Assembly (NCBI RefSeq): GCF_018324205.1
Contig: NZ_AP023356.1
Span: forward strand, 6,201,501-6,265,500
Source: Actinoplanes ianthinogenes
GTDB taxonomy: Bacteria > Actinomycetota > Actinomycetes > Mycobacteriales > Micromonosporaceae
Length of the DNA: 64,000 nucleotides
Direction of reading: 5' to 3'
Shown here in pieces: positions 15,141 through 24,583 of the stretch. Made by a program: the position numbers and the translations under genes. The notes below the pieces were generated by a model that ran no database searches, was not told the DNA's origin, and saw nothing but the letters and a program-made list of their open reading frames with translations. Numbering within the stretch: the stretch's first letter is position 1; the number at the start of each line of letters is the position of its first letter.

Positions 15141-16690
15141 GTGGTGTCCGTTGACGCGGTGACTGATGACGAGGTCGCTCGGCTGCGTCGTGAGCTGGAG
15201 CGGTTACGGGCGGAGAACCATCGGCTGTCGCGTCTGCTGGATCTGCGGGGCCAGGACACCGCTCCGGCTCCCGAGCAACTTGCCGCGACGGCCACACCAG
15301 GGCCGGTCACGATGGCGTCGCCGGTAGGGGAGAAGCTCGCGTTCTACGCCAACCTGTTCCAGGCGCGGCGGGATGCTTATGCGAAGAGGTGTAAGAACCA
15401 CCGGCTCGGTACGGCGGGGTGGTCTCCCGCAGTGGCGGGTGGCTGGCGTAAGGGGATGGACCGGCGCGCGGCGGCCTATCTGCCGCTCACCGCGGAGGTG
15501 GTTGCCGCTCATCTGGTCGGTGACGTGTTCATGGGCCTGTATCCGCTGCTCACCGACAACACCTGCCAATTTTGGCCGCCGACTTCGACGGCAGCACCGC
15601 GATGCTCGATGCGCTTGCCTATTGCAAGGCGGCTCGTGCCAGTGGGGTGCCCGCGGCGTTGGAGATCTCCCAGTCAGGGCGTGGAGCGCATGCCTGGATC
15701 TTCTTCACCGACCCGATACCCGCGACTACGGCCCGGTCGATAGGAACGGTTCTGCTGCACGAGGCAATGGTCCTTCAGGGCTCGATGGACCTGCGCTCGT
15801 ACGACCGGCTGTTCCCGAACCAGGACGTTCTACCGGACGGAGGTTTCGGAAACCTGATCGCTGCCCCGCTGCAGGGCAGGCGCCGCAAGGACGGATTAAC
15901 GCTCTTCCTCGATCTGGCAACTCTGGAACCGTACGAGGACCAATGGGCCTTCCTGTCGGTCCTCGACCGGCTCAGCCCAGGCGACGCGGAAAGAATCGCC
16001 CGCCGTGCCAAACAGGCCGTTGTGGGCGCCGGTGTGGCGAAGATGAGCAGGTCGGATGCAACGAGGGTCCACCCGCCATTGCCGATGACGGTGCAGGCAG
16101 ATCTCGCGGCGGGACTGAGTATCGAAATCTCGCAACTGCCGGCGGCCGCGCTGGCCACGTTCAAGCACGCGGCCTCGCTGGCCAATCCGAAGTTCTACGA
16201 ATTGCAGCGGCTTCGCAAGTCGACCTGGGCCACGCCACGGTTTCTTCGTGGGTACGACATCACGCTGGACGGTCGCCTGGTCCTGCCGCGCGGGTTGCGG
16301 CCCGCTGTGTGACGAATCGTCGAGGAGGCCGGATCCCGTCTGGTGATCACGGATACGCGGGATGCTGGCCGGGAGATCGAGGTTGCTTTCACCGCTGAGC
16401 TGACCACCAGCTTTCACCGCTGAGCTGACCACCAGGCAGAGCACCGGGGTGAGTGCATGCTCGGCCACGACGACGGCATGCTGGTGGCTCCACCGGGCTC
16501 CGGCAAGACCGTCATGGCCTGCGCGATGATCGCCGAGCGTGCCACCTCGACTCTGATTCTCGTCGATCGCAAAGCGCTGGCCGGACAGTGGCGATCACGC
16601 ATCGAGCAGTTCCTCGGCGTACGGCCGGAGCAGATCGGCGGCGGCCGGCGCAAGCTCACCGGCGACATGATGGTGCGCCAGTGCGCCGCA
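15141..16690 (+). pseudogene. decayed AEP-primase/helicase (TOTE-type conflict system)
   Basis: Three blocks of one gene are recognisable. 15141-15570 (frame A) has a leucine-zipper-like coil and GPVTMASPVGEKLAFYANLF, then GGWRKGMDRRAA. 15572-16309 (frame B) has AADFDG (primase metal-binding DxD), GRGAHAWIFF, YDRLFPNQDVLPDGGFGNLI and HAASLANPKFYE. 16457-16690 has the helicase Walker A (APPGSGKT) and LVDRKALAGQWR. The breaks are a one-base loss near 15570, an in-frame TGA at 16310-16312, a 25-bp tandem duplication at 16386-16435, and loss of everything after the first helicase motifs. The intact family, known to me as the TOTE conflict-system primase-helicase, is thought to work in replication-linked conflict or defence. 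Confidence 0.8.
16386..16435. repeat. 25-bp perfect tandem duplication in primase-helicase remnant
   Basis: CTTTCACCGCTGAGCTGACC plus ACCAG occurs twice in immediate succession. Because 25 is not a multiple of three, it shifts the frame and exposes a TGA. It looks like a replication-slippage event in a gene no longer under selection. Confidence 0.95.
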
Positions 16691-16719
16691 CCGTTCACCG
16701 TGCCTGTCGCGACGCCTCG

Positions 16720-17397
16720 TCAGGCCTGGTGCCGAGCCCACTTCGTGCACTCCGCGCCGTATTTCGCCTGGCGGTCGCCGTCGTTGTCGATCAGATGGTC
16801 GGCGAGCCAATGACGTTCACCGTCCCCGGACTCAACGTTTTCCATCACATACGACTCAAGGTTCGCCCGGTCCTGCCGCACTTTGAAGTGCTTCTCCTCG
16901 GCGTGGCGCCAATATCCGTGATCGGTACAGAAGGTGACCGTTGCTCGATTTGGGCCGGTCCGCTCGACACCCATGACCTTGACCCAGATCGGGCCGATCA
17001 GCGGATCCTGGACCGCTGAGGACCTCGCAAACGGTGCGAGAAACTCTTCGTAGAACGCCTCGGTGTAGACGAATCGTCCGATCGGGATGACTTCGGTCCA
17101 GTCGGTCGCCTGCCGTTCCCAGTAGATGAACGCAAGACTCCGTCGGGCGGCGAGCACCTCGTCGGTATCCGGCAGCGCCGATAGGTCCCAGGTGATCGGC
17201 AGGGCCTTGGTTCCGTTCATCGGCAGTTTCCGGTACGCCTCCTCGAACGTCATGGAGGGTGCGACGGTACTGCTCGACGGCGTCGGCTCCTCGGCGCGGC
17301 GATCATCGGTACAGCCCGCCGCAGCAAGACCAACGGTCGCGGCGACGAGCATCGCGACGAACATCTTCAGTTTGGATGAGCCAGCACTACTTCTCAT
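16720..17397 (-). CDS. lipoprotein, third gene of WXG-type operon
   Basis: 225 residues from the ATG that overlaps the preceding stop (ATGA). N-terminal signal peptide with lipobox LAAAGC, a Ser/Thr/Pro linker, then about 170 residues with no known motif (YRKLPMNGTKALPITWDLSA, TFCTDHGYWR). The coupling to a large WXG-type protein suggests an accessory or immunity lipoprotein on the membrane surface (inference). Its 3-prime end abuts the truncated helicase remnant on the other strand. Confidence 0.8.
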   Translation of the reverse strand: MRSSAGSSKLKMFVAMLVAATVGLAAAGCTDDRRAEEPTPSSSTVAPSMTFEEAYRKLPMNGTKALPITWDLSALPDTDEVLAARRSLAFIYWERQATDWTEVIPIGRFVYTEAFYEEFLAPFARSSAVQDPLIGPIWVKVMGVERTGPNRATVTFCTDHGYWRHAEEKHFKVRQDRANLESYVMENVESGDGERHWLADHLIDNDGDRQAKYGAECTKWARHQA

Positions 17398-19805
17398 TCG
17401 AAGATGTCTCCCGCCCACTCGTAGCCGTTCTGGTAGGAGTCCCCCGCGTGAGTGGCGGCGTTACCAACAGTGCTCATGCCGTGCCCCGCCTTGTACTGCT
17501 GCCAGGCCTGATAGTCCGCCTCGTTCCACCGGCTCACCGGCTTCAAGCTGCCGTTCTCGGTGAAGTTGTCTGGCAGATTGTCGAGTTTGCCGCTGTTGTA
17601 GAGGGACAGTTCGGTTAGGTCGACGGCGGTGGTTCGGCTGGCGCCGAGCGCGGCACCGACCTCATACGTCGCCTTGCCGGAGTTGTCGACCGTCGCGTGT
17701 TCCTCGGCCTGTGTCACCAGGTCGTTGACGTAGTCCTTGGCCAGGTCACCGACGACCGGCACCGGCATCTTCCCGGTCACCTTGCCCATCACCTCATCGA
17801 CGACGAGACCGACAACCTTGTACCGATCCTCGATGATCTTGTTGGTGGCCTCGTCCTGCTGTGCGCTGGTGGTGTGATGCACATCGTGCGCCCCGTGGTC
17901 GAGTGCGCCCATCACGCTGCCGTAGTTGTGTGAGACGTTCTCCATCGCGCGCAGGTTCCCGTTGATGTCGTCGTGCGGGTTCTGTTGGCCGGACAGGATG
18001 TTGTCGTAGCTGCCCGCGGCGTACGCCGCCTCGGCCTTGGCGATGGTGTCGTGCGCGCCCTGATCCCTGCCCAGGTCGGCCAGGAGTTTCACCAGGTGGT
18101 TGCGATCGACGTCGATGGTCTGCCCGGGGATGGCGGCGTGCGAGTCGGCGATGTTGAGGTTCACGTCGAAGATGTACGCCGACGTGATGGCGGCGATCGG
18201 CTGGCGCAGCTGCGGGTTGATGATCTCGGGTGTGCCGGTCTGGCCGTGGCCCGGGATCGTGCCGTTGGGATAGCCCATGGCCTGCTCGTCGACGTTGCCC
18301 TCGTAGATGATCGATTCGACGATGTGCCGGGCCTGCGGACCGGGCTGTTCGGTGGTGGCGTGTTCGAGCGCGATGCCGAACTTGTCGAGAGCGGTGTTGC
18401 GGTAGTCGTCGCTGTGCTGCGTCACCTCGGACAACCAGCCTCCGCCGCCGGGGACGTCGGCGGTCGCGCTCCAGTTCCGGTCGGTGAGCAGGTAGTCGAG
18501 CCGGGGCAGCCGGCCGTCGGCGGGGCCGTCGCTGGTGAAGGTGGTGGTGCCGGTGAGTAGGTCCCGGGTGGCGTCACCGTTGCGTGACAGGGCGTCCATC
18601 AGGCCGTTCATCGGGTCGTAGCCGGCCGGCACGGTGTTGTCGGTGTGGCCCCGGGTCCAGTCCAGGCGCAGGTACTCGCCGCGTTCCCCGGTCCACAGGG
18701 CGCTGTTCTTGCCCTGTGACATCTCGAAATCGACCATGTCGCCGCCCACCGTCGACAGGAAACCGGCGTCGTAGGTGCCGCTGTGCAGCAGCGGGGCGAG
18801 TAGCTGGTACCCGTTTACGTGCACGTCTTGTGGCGGGCCGTAGGGGCTGATGACGGTCATCTCGCTGCGTCCGGCGGCCATCAGGTCGGTGATCCACTGG
18901 CTGGGCAGCTCGTGGTCGCCGGGGGTGTAGGTCTCGCCGCGGAAGCCGCCGTGGGTGCCGGTCTGCGTGGTCGCGGTGGCCAGCATGACGCCGAGTCCGT
19001 ACTGCAGATCCCGCACCATGTCGGCGGTGTTGTTGCTGAACAGCAAGCCGTCGGGGTCATTGCCGGGGTTGTCGGGCTGGTAGGTGGCGAGGGTGCCGTT
19101 GAGCTGGAGCAGGCCCTGGGGTCCCAGGACGGTGAGGACGTCGTGGGCAAAGGCCTCGTCCCGGCCGTACAGCTTGATCAGGTTGCGCAGCTCGTCGAGT
19201 TCGGCGGCGGTCGGCTGGTATGCCGGGTTCTTGAGTTTGTTCGCCAGCTCGGTGGCCCGGGCGATCGCGCCGGGCGGGCTGGCCCCGAACCCGGTCCGGG
19301 GCGACGGCACGTTGCCGTTGATGATCTCGGCCGTGGAGTCGTCCTGCGCTCGTGCGTACTCCACGACCGTACGCAGATCGTTGAGCAGCGCGCCGGTTTC
19401 CCGGCCGGTCTGGTCCAGGTTGCCGCCCATGTACGCGGACGCCGGCGCGGTGATCGTCACGGCTGCCGTATCCACGGTGTAGCCGGCCTGCTGCGCCGAC
19501 GCGACGATCCCTTCCGCTTGGCTGCGCAGACCCTTCATCGCGTACGCATGCTGGTCGAACGCATCGGCCAGGGCTTTTGCCGGTGGGTAGGTGTTCTCCA
19601 CCTCGGCCCGCAGCATGGCCGCCTTCTGCAAGGCCGCGGCCGATCCTTTGCCGTCCGGCCACACCGCACCCAGGTCACGGGTGCCGGCGATCAACTGATC
19701 CGACGCGGTGTCGATACCCCGGGCCAGGCGCTGCCAGGCGTCGGCCACGGAATGCCACGGTCCGGCGTCGAACTCGAGCAGATCATGCAGCGTCATGCCA
19801 CTCAC
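17394..19805 (-). CDS. large WXG/LXG-type effector-like protein
   Basis: 803 residues from a GTG that overlaps the preceding stop (GTGA); an ATG three codons on is also possible. The N-terminal 120 residues form a helical hairpin (LLEFDAGPWHSVADAWQRLA ... LRAEVENTYPPAKALADAFD) of the WXG100/LXG kind that targets proteins to type VII (ESX) secretion. The next 550 residues resemble large WXG-associated proteins of actinomycetes of unknown function. The C-terminus (RWNEADYQAWQQYKAGHGMS) is helical, with no recognisable toxin motif. It lies between a small WXG-like protein and a lipoprotein, all overlapping, so they act together. No ESX ATPase is in the window. Confidence 0.7.
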   Translation of the reverse strand: MSGMTLHDLLEFDAGPWHSVADAWQRLARGIDTASDQLIAGTRDLGAVWPDGKGSAAALQKAAMLRAEVENTYPPAKALADAFDQHAYAMKGLRSQAEGIVASAQQAGYTVDTAAVTITAPASAYMGGNLDQTGRETGALLNDLRTVVEYARAQDDSTAEIINGNVPSPRTGFGASPPGAIARATELANKLKNPAYQPTAAELDELRNLIKLYGRDEAFAHDVLTVLGPQGLLQLNGTLATYQPDNPGNDPDGLLFSNNTADMVRDLQYGLGVMLATATTQTGTHGGFRGETYTPGDHELPSQWITDLMAAGRSEMTVISPYGPPQDVHVNGYQLLAPLLHSGTYDAGFLSTVGGDMVDFEMSQGKNSALWTGERGEYLRLDWTRGHTDNTVPAGYDPMNGLMDALSRNGDATRDLLTGTTTFTSDGPADGRLPRLDYLLTDRNWSATADVPGGGGWLSEVTQHSDDYRNTALDKFGIALEHATTEQPGPQARHIVESIIYEGNVDEQAMGYPNGTIPGHGQTGTPEIINPQLRQPIAAITSAYIFDVNLNIADSHAAIPGQTIDVDRNHLVKLLADLGRDQGAHDTIAKAEAAYAAGSYDNILSGQQNPHDDINGNLRAMENVSHNYGSVMGALDHGAHDVHHTTSAQQDEATNKIIEDRYKVVGLVVDEVMGKVTGKMPVPVVGDLAKDYVNDLVTQAEEHATVDNSGKATYEVGAALGASRTTAVDLTELSLYNSGKLDNLPDNFTENGSLKPVSRWNEADYQAWQQYKAGHGMSTVGNAATHAGDSYQNGYEWAGDIFE

Positions 19806-20116
19806 TGAGCCACCCCCGCTCCGCTGGACCGCAGCTCGTGCGCGTTCGACTGGTCCGTGGCCCGATAGGTCCGTGCCGAGGTGATCAGGCTTGTGCCGTA
19901 CTCGTCGGCTTGGCCGGTGAGTCGCCGCAGGTCGGCGAGCCATGCCTTCTGCGCAGCCTGCGCCGCGGTAGTCGCCGTGGAGACCGGACGCGGTGCGGGC
20001 GCCAGGCCGGAGCCGGCCGCCTTCACGGCGTTCTTCATCGTCGCTGCGGCCTCGGCCACGTCCTGTCCGATACCGCGCAAGGCATCGGCATCAACCTGTA
20101 GACCCCCAGGGTGCAC
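19802..20116 (-). CDS. small WXG100-like protein
   Basis: 104 residues, MHPGGLQVDADALRGIGQDV, then a long helix and AWLADLRRLTGQADEYGTSL near residue 68. The size, the two-helix pattern and the central W-L-adjacent turn fit WXG100-superfamily ESX substrates or partners, although the exact WxG triplet is not present. It overlaps the 803-residue gene by four bases and is the first gene of the operon. It probably forms a heterodimer with the N-terminus of the large protein for export. Confidence 0.6.
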   Translation of the reverse strand: MHPGGLQVDADALRGIGQDVAEAAATMKNAVKAAGSGLAPAPRPVSTATTAAQAAQKAWLADLRRLTGQADEYGTSLITSARTYRATDQSNAHELRSSGAGVAQ

Positions 20117-20614
20117 AGCGCTCCCCCTTCGAAGGGAACATCACGGCGGCCCGCGCCGTCATGCCAACTCCGCTACGGACGGCGCTGCGGACAGCGATAA
20201 GCCAGTCCACGACCGATCCATAGTCATTCGACTATCTCTGATGCATGAGAGGCCAGAACCCAACAGCGCTGAAGCCGTTGTGGACGCTCGCAGTGGTACA
20301 CGCCGCCGGCGTCCCACCGGTTCAGCGCTTGCTCCGACTTGGCACCACCACGCCCTGGTCGATCGTCGCGGCCACTTATGAGCAGCACAGGAACAACCCG
20401 GCGTCACCGAGATCGAAACCCGCGGGTACCACTGACCAACATTTCGCTGAGATCCACGGGTGTCGGTTCCGGCGATGAGTCGAGGATCATGAGCCGGAGT
20501 GGCTCACCCACGTCGGGGAGCGTGTCAGGCCTCGTACTCCCGCAGGCAGGTCCACGTCCGGCCGGAGTCCGGTGGACAGCGGCCGGCTGGACTGCCGGCA
20601 GCACCACCGGTAAA
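20117..20614. other. intergenic stretch, no gene supported
   Basis: About 500 bp between the WXG operon (leftward start) and the end of the sigma-linked membrane gene. Short frames on the plus strand lack credible starts and resemble nothing. It probably contains the WXG operon promoter near 20120-20250 and the terminator of the sigma operon. Confidence 0.35.
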
Positions 20615-21364
20615 TCATTGTGGTGCCAACTTCTCGATGGTCTCCAACGGGACCGCGACCAAGCCGCGTCGTTCCAGCCGGGTATAGGTGTCGCTGCCCG
20701 GTACGCCGGTGAGCGGCCCGTGATACGGCACCCCCTGGAGACCGGCCGCGGTGAACGAGTTCCAGCACCCGTCAGCGACGAGAATGGCGTTGTTGCCGAC
20801 GACCGGCACGTGGCTGACGACGGCCCCGAGCGATCCCCGGTTCACGTTCTGTGGTGCGTAGAAGCCGAGCAGAGCCCCGTCCGGGCCCCACAACGGTCCC
20901 TCCGGTCCGGCGTCGGCGGACCCGCTCGCGGCCTGCGTCCAGACGGTAGCGCCCTCACCCACGGCAGGACCCGTGAGGGTACGGACGTGGGTGAGCGTCA
21001 TCTCGTGATACCGGTAGCCGTCGAGGCGGGTGCGCCCGGTCAACTTCCCCCGGGCGACGATGACCGACACTCCTTCGGACGGTGCCCGGGAGAACGACTC
21101 CGGCAGAGCGAGGCAGGCGCTGGCGGCCAGACCCGTCTCGGCACTCGTGGGTGACTCGGCCGCTGTCGAACTCGTCGTCCCCGGCGCCTCGCCGAGGCGG
21201 GACCAGATGCCCACGCCACCGGCGACGAGCACGACCCCGGCGGCCACGGCGATCATCGTCTGCCTCCGGCGCCGGGCGCGCTGCTTGACGCGCAGCTGGG
21301 TCAGGACCACGTCCGGGTCGGCGTCGTGACGCGACAGCACGTCGCGCAGGTGGGCCGGATCCAT
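20615..21364 (-). CDS. membrane protein cotranscribed with SigE-family sigma (probable anti-sigma)
   Basis: 249 residues from ATG 21364. A short cytoplasmic N-terminus (MDPAHLRDVLSRHDADPD) is followed by basic residues and one membrane helix at about 45-65 (MIAVAAGVVLVAGGVGIWS). An extracellular domain of about 170 residues ends IEKLAPQ. It lies five bases after the sigma gene, the standard place for an anti-sigma or sigma-regulated sensor in SigE-family ECF groups. No zinc-binding HxxxCxxC motif is present, so anti-sigma function is an inference. Confidence 0.7.
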   Translation of the reverse strand: MDPAHLRDVLSRHDADPDVVLTQLRVKQRARRRRQTMIAVAAGVVLVAGGVGIWSRLGEAPGTTSSTAAESPTSAETGLAASACLALPESFSRAPSEGVSVIVARGKLTGRTRLDGYRYHEMTLTHVRTLTGPAVGEGATVWTQAASGSADAGPEGPLWGPDGALLGFYAPQNVNRGSLGAVVSHVPVVGNNAILVADGCWNSFTAAGLQGVPYHGPLTGVPGSDTYTRLERRGLVAVPLETIEKLAPQ

Positions 21365-21369
21365 CGGTA

Positions 21370-21858
21370 TCAGCCTCGTTCCGCGGTTGTCGCGGCCAGC
21401 CGCAGGGCCGCACGGGCATGGGACAGGTGTGACCGCACCGTGCCGGGCGAACACGCGAGGGCGTCGGCGATCTCCTCGTCCGTGCGGTCGAACAGGTAGC
21501 GCAAGACGACCGCTACGCGCTGGTGGGCGCTCAGGTGGGTGAGCAGGCGCACGACGGCGTCACGGGCGTCCACCGTCGCGTGCGGATCGTCGCCGGCGCG
21601 GTCCAGGACGCCGAGGTCGGCGGTCGCCTGGGTCCGGCGTCGCCGGGTCTTTCGCCGCTCGGACAGGAAGGTCGTGACTACGGTACGGCGCACGTACCCC
21701 AGCGGGTTCTCCATCCGCCGGATCCGGCCCCACCGGGTCGAGACGACCATCAGCGCGTCCGACAGGATGTCCTCGGCCAGATGGTGATCCCCGGTCAGCG
21801 CGCCGGCGAACCGGGCAAGGCCGGCCATCTCGGCACGGAGAAATTCCTCGAACGTCAC
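21370..21858 (-). CDS. ECF RNA polymerase sigma factor, SigE family
   Basis: 162 residues. Sigma region 2 has LARFAGALTGDHHLAEDILS, then VSTRWGRIRRMENPLGYVRR, and region 4 has LSAHQRVAVVLRYLFDRTDE, then CSPGTVRSHLSHARAAL. This is the short SigE-family (ECF50-like) type common in actinomycetes. It is first in a two-gene operon with the membrane protein at 20615. Target promoters cannot be told from this window. Confidence 0.92.
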   Translation of the reverse strand: MTFEEFLRAEMAGLARFAGALTGDHHLAEDILSDALMVVSTRWGRIRRMENPLGYVRRTVVTTFLSERRKTRRRRTQATADLGVLDRAGDDPHATVDARDAVVRLLTHLSAHQRVAVVLRYLFDRTDEEIADALACSPGTVRSHLSHARAALRLAATTAERG

Positions 21859-22058
21859 GGGACCCCATTCGGTGGTACTGCCGGACCAGGCGGACCGGCA
21901 CGGTTCAGCTTGATAACGCCACGACCCGGCCTTCCTGTGGAGGATGCCGCGGAGAAATCTGTGGGAAGACGACTGCGCGGGCCGGCCACCGGCCGCGACG
22001 GCGGTGTCCTGAGGACGGACCGTCGCTGCCGGAGGCCGAGTTCCGCACCGGCGACGGC

Positions 22059-22098
22059 GGTCAGCCGGTCAGCCGGTCAGCCGGTCAGCCGGTCAGCC
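22059..22098. repeat. five tandem copies of an 8-bp unit
   Basis: The unit GGTCAGCC is repeated five times in a row, followed by a partial sixth. It overlaps the stop codon of the protease gene (22093-22095), which lies inside one unit. The copy number is likely to vary by slippage. Confidence 0.95.
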
Positions 22099-23427
22099 GG
22101 TCACCAGTGAGGCGTTCGGCAGCGTATTCACGATCGTACGCATCGCGGTGAAGTAGAAGCGCCAGGTGCAGACGGCGCCACCGGACCAGGTGGTGGAGGA
22201 GGTGTGGTACCGCGTGTCGGTGGCCGGGCCGCCCTGGATCATGCCCACCGCCTTGACCTTCATGTTGCCTGCGGTCACCAGCACCGGACCGCCGCTGTCG
22301 CCCTGACAGGCCGCGGTCTTGTGGCTCTCCTGGTCGCCGACGATCGTCGAGAAGGTGGAGTTGCCGCCATGCGGGTAGCCGTCGTCGAACCAGTGCACCA
22401 TCTGGGTGATCCGGATGCCGCAGTGAACACCGGAGTTGGCCCCGCTGGTGCAAACGCTGTCACGGAGGCTCACGTCGCCGTATCCGACGACCGTCTTCTT
22501 GTAGCCGTTGGCGTCGTTGCGGGAGCCGTCGAACATCAGCGGCGATCCTTTGGCGCTCATCTGGCGTGCCGCGCCGTCCGTGGAGTTGCGCACGCCGTCG
22601 CCGTAGTTGTTCCGGCTGTTGTTGAGCGGGCGATAGTCATGCGCCGTGCAGTGACGGGCGGTCGTCGTGTACCGGGTGCCTCCGACGCTGACCGAGAAGC
22701 CGGTCGAGCAGATCTCCCGGGTAGCCGGGCTGTACATGACGCCGCCGGCGTTGAACGCGGGCGTGTCCGTGTCCCGGGTGGCCGCGAAGGTCTCGTCGCC
22801 GCCGCCGAGTTCCACGCTGACCGCGACGCCCAGGTCTTCGCTGGCCTCCCGGGCCACCTTGCTGATGGTCGTCTGCGGCGTCTCCTCACGGGAGCCGTCG
22901 GCGAGCGTGCGTGCCGAGCCGCCGTCCGGCACGCCCTGCACCTTGATGCCGTCGAACTCCGCGGTGATCCCGCTGATCGAATTCAGATCGAAATTCTTGT
23001 ACGCGGTCTTGCCCCGCTTGGCGAGCGTCTCGACCGCCTCGACCAGTTGCTCGCGGCTGTACCTGCGTTGCTCGACCTTGACCGAGATCCCGCGGCGCCG
23101 GCCCTCGGCAATGATGTTGCGCTGCGTGTCGTCGGAGGGACCGTGCCAGAGCAGCGTGGTGGACAGGGATGCGGCGTCGTTCACCGACTCGATGTAACCG
23201 CTGTGCCCGAGGCTTGGCTGCTGGATGATCCAGGTCTTGAGGTCCGTAAGCCGGTTCTGCTGCCCGTTCGGGTCCTGCGAGTCGATGAGGTCCGGCTGGC
23301 CCGCGGGCGGAGCCTTCGGCTTGCCGTCGTCGGCGAGCACCGGAGAACCGGTGAATGCCACCAGGGTGGCACTTGTGGTCACGACGAGGCTCAAGGCGAG
23401 CGATTTACGTCGGAGATTGTGGAACAT
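22093..23427 (-). CDS. secreted trypsin-like serine protease (S1/alpha-lytic type)
   Basis: 444 residues. Signal peptide (residues 1-32), a pro-region of about 180 residues, then a chymotrypsin-fold catalytic domain. The catalytic triad appears as TTARHC (His), a central Asp (probably in the LMFDG segment) and CQGDSGGPVLV (Ser). The pro-peptide plus late domain is the layout of streptogrisin-like enzymes. Six cysteines in the mature part could form disulfides. The C-terminus ends in a slippage-prone 8-bp repeat that sets the last residues (SLVTG). A single-gene unit with a long upstream spacer; expected to be exported and self-processed. Confidence 0.88.
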   Translation of the reverse strand: MFHNLRRKSLALSLVVTTSATLVAFTGSPVLADDGKPKAPPAGQPDLIDSQDPNGQQNRLTDLKTWIIQQPSLGHSGYIESVNDAASLSTTLLWHGPSDDTQRNIIAEGRRRGISVKVEQRRYSREQLVEAVETLAKRGKTAYKNFDLNSISGITAEFDGIKVQGVPDGGSARTLADGSREETPQTTISKVAREASEDLGVAVSVELGGGDETFAATRDTDTPAFNAGGVMYSPATREICSTGFSVSVGGTRYTTTARHCTAHDYRPLNNSRNNYGDGVRNSTDGAARQMSAKGSPLMFDGSRNDANGYKKTVVGYGDVSLRDSVCTSGANSGVHCGIRITQMVHWFDDGYPHGGNSTFSTIVGDQESHKTAACQGDSGGPVLVTAGNMKVKAVGMIQGGPATDTRYHTSSTTWSGGAVCTWRFYFTAMRTIVNTLPNASLVTG

Positions 23428-24097
23428 GGAAACCTGTTTCGTCGTACGTAGCCCCCGTGGCTACGTTTCCGCTCGCATTCAATCGAGCTGATGAACGTTA
23501 TGGCGAAACGGCGAAATGGTGTCATCCGCCGAACGTCGAGCGCATCCGCCCGTATTCTGGCGAGATTGCTCGTTCGTCTTCTTATCGGCAGTCGTTCGCA
23601 GCAGTATTCGAACCGACCAAGCCATTGTGGATCGGTGCCGCTTGTGATCTAGGTTCATCTGGGGTGTGCACTTCACGGGGACTTTACGCTGATATGGCGC
23701 GGAGTGATGCTGCGGTCGCTAAAGGTGACGCCTTGCCCTGCGGGCCGAAAAAACGAAATAAAGTGCTCGCCGCATAGATAAAAGTCACGCTTGACTTCCG
23801 GGGAGGCGAACGCATTAGGGGCCATTTTATTTTAAGAAACTAACCTCAATTTTTGGCTGTCGCACTACTTTGCGAGGCGCACCGGGGAGGCTTGTTGAGC
23901 GAAGCTGCCGTAAGCGCCTGCTGGCCAGGACGGCAGGAGATGGCGCGGAGCCGCGCCGGTGTGAGATCTCTGCGCGGTTGATGGGGGCAGGCGGTCCCGG
24001 ACCTTGCCGTTGCCGGGGATTGACTGGCCGAAGTCCCTGCGCAGCTGTGAATCAAACTGTGGGTGGGTGGCCGCCGGGGATGACACCATGATTCGTC
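23428..24097. other. intergenic region, partly A+T-rich
   Basis: About 670 bp. 23750-23860 is A+T-rich for this genome (CATTTTATTTTAAGAAAC). 23860-24060 is GC-rich and looks like a possible dispersed sequence, but no second copy is in the window. Short open frames have no support. It should contain the promoters for the protease (leftward) and for 24098 (rightward). Confidence 0.4.
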
Positions 24098-24559
24098 ATG
24101 AGCTATGTCGTGGACTTCGAGACCGTTTCGACCGTGGGCCTCGAGTCGTCGCCGGTCGCGGAGGCGCTGGCCGGGCTGCGGGCGAACGAGGCCCGGTACT
24201 TCAAGAACAAGTACGGGCACGTCTTCACGGTCGAGGCCGCGAGTGACGCCGAGGCGACGATCGCGTGGGTGAGCCGGATCCTCGCGGAGGAGCGCGGCAT
24301 CGTCGTCGCCGCCCGGCCGCTGGAGGCAACCGCGTTCCAGGTCGAGAACATCCGGATGGCGTACGTCTTCTACGAGGACGGACTGTCGATCAACGTGATG
24401 TACACCGTCGACGAGGGCGGGAAGCGGGCGGTCGGGTTCAAGCTCTCCGACGGGATGGAGGTTCCCGCGGAGCTCGGGGCGTTCAAGTTCGCCCGGCAGA
24501 AGTCGAAGCTGGCCGGGACCATCCGCGGGTCGTACTTCGTCATCAAGAACGAGTACTGA
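24098..24559 (+). CDS. uncharacterised protein, 153 aa
   Basis: MSYVVDFETVSTVGLESSPV, then LRANEARYFKNKYGHVFTVE. An alpha/beta protein of mixed charge with no signal peptide or membrane helix, ending YFVIKNEY. No family is recognised. It stands alone, convergent with the P450 gene 24 bp away. The ATG at 24098 follows a stretch with GGGGATGAC but no strong Shine-Dalgarno. Codon use looks like that of its high-G+C neighbours. Confidence 0.65.
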   Translation: MSYVVDFETVSTVGLESSPVAEALAGLRANEARYFKNKYGHVFTVEAASDAEATIAWVSRILAEERGIVVAARPLEATAFQVENIRMAYVFYEDGLSINVMYTVDEGGKRAVGFKLSDGMEVPAELGAFKFARQKSKLAGTIRGSYFVIKNEY

Positions 24560-24583
24560 CCGCGCAACCTCCCGGGCGAAGGG

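Noticed and set aside
20245..20478. 77-residue plus-strand frame in the 20.1-20.6 kb spacer
   Set aside because: No ribosome binding site or recognisable motif; not supported.
22204..23451. 415-residue plus-strand frame opposite the protease
   Set aside because: Shadow of the protease gene, whose catalytic motifs are on the minus strand.
23860..24060. Possible dispersed repeat in the protease/24098 spacer
   Set aside because: It looks vaguely familiar, but there is no second copy in the window and no evidence to support an element.
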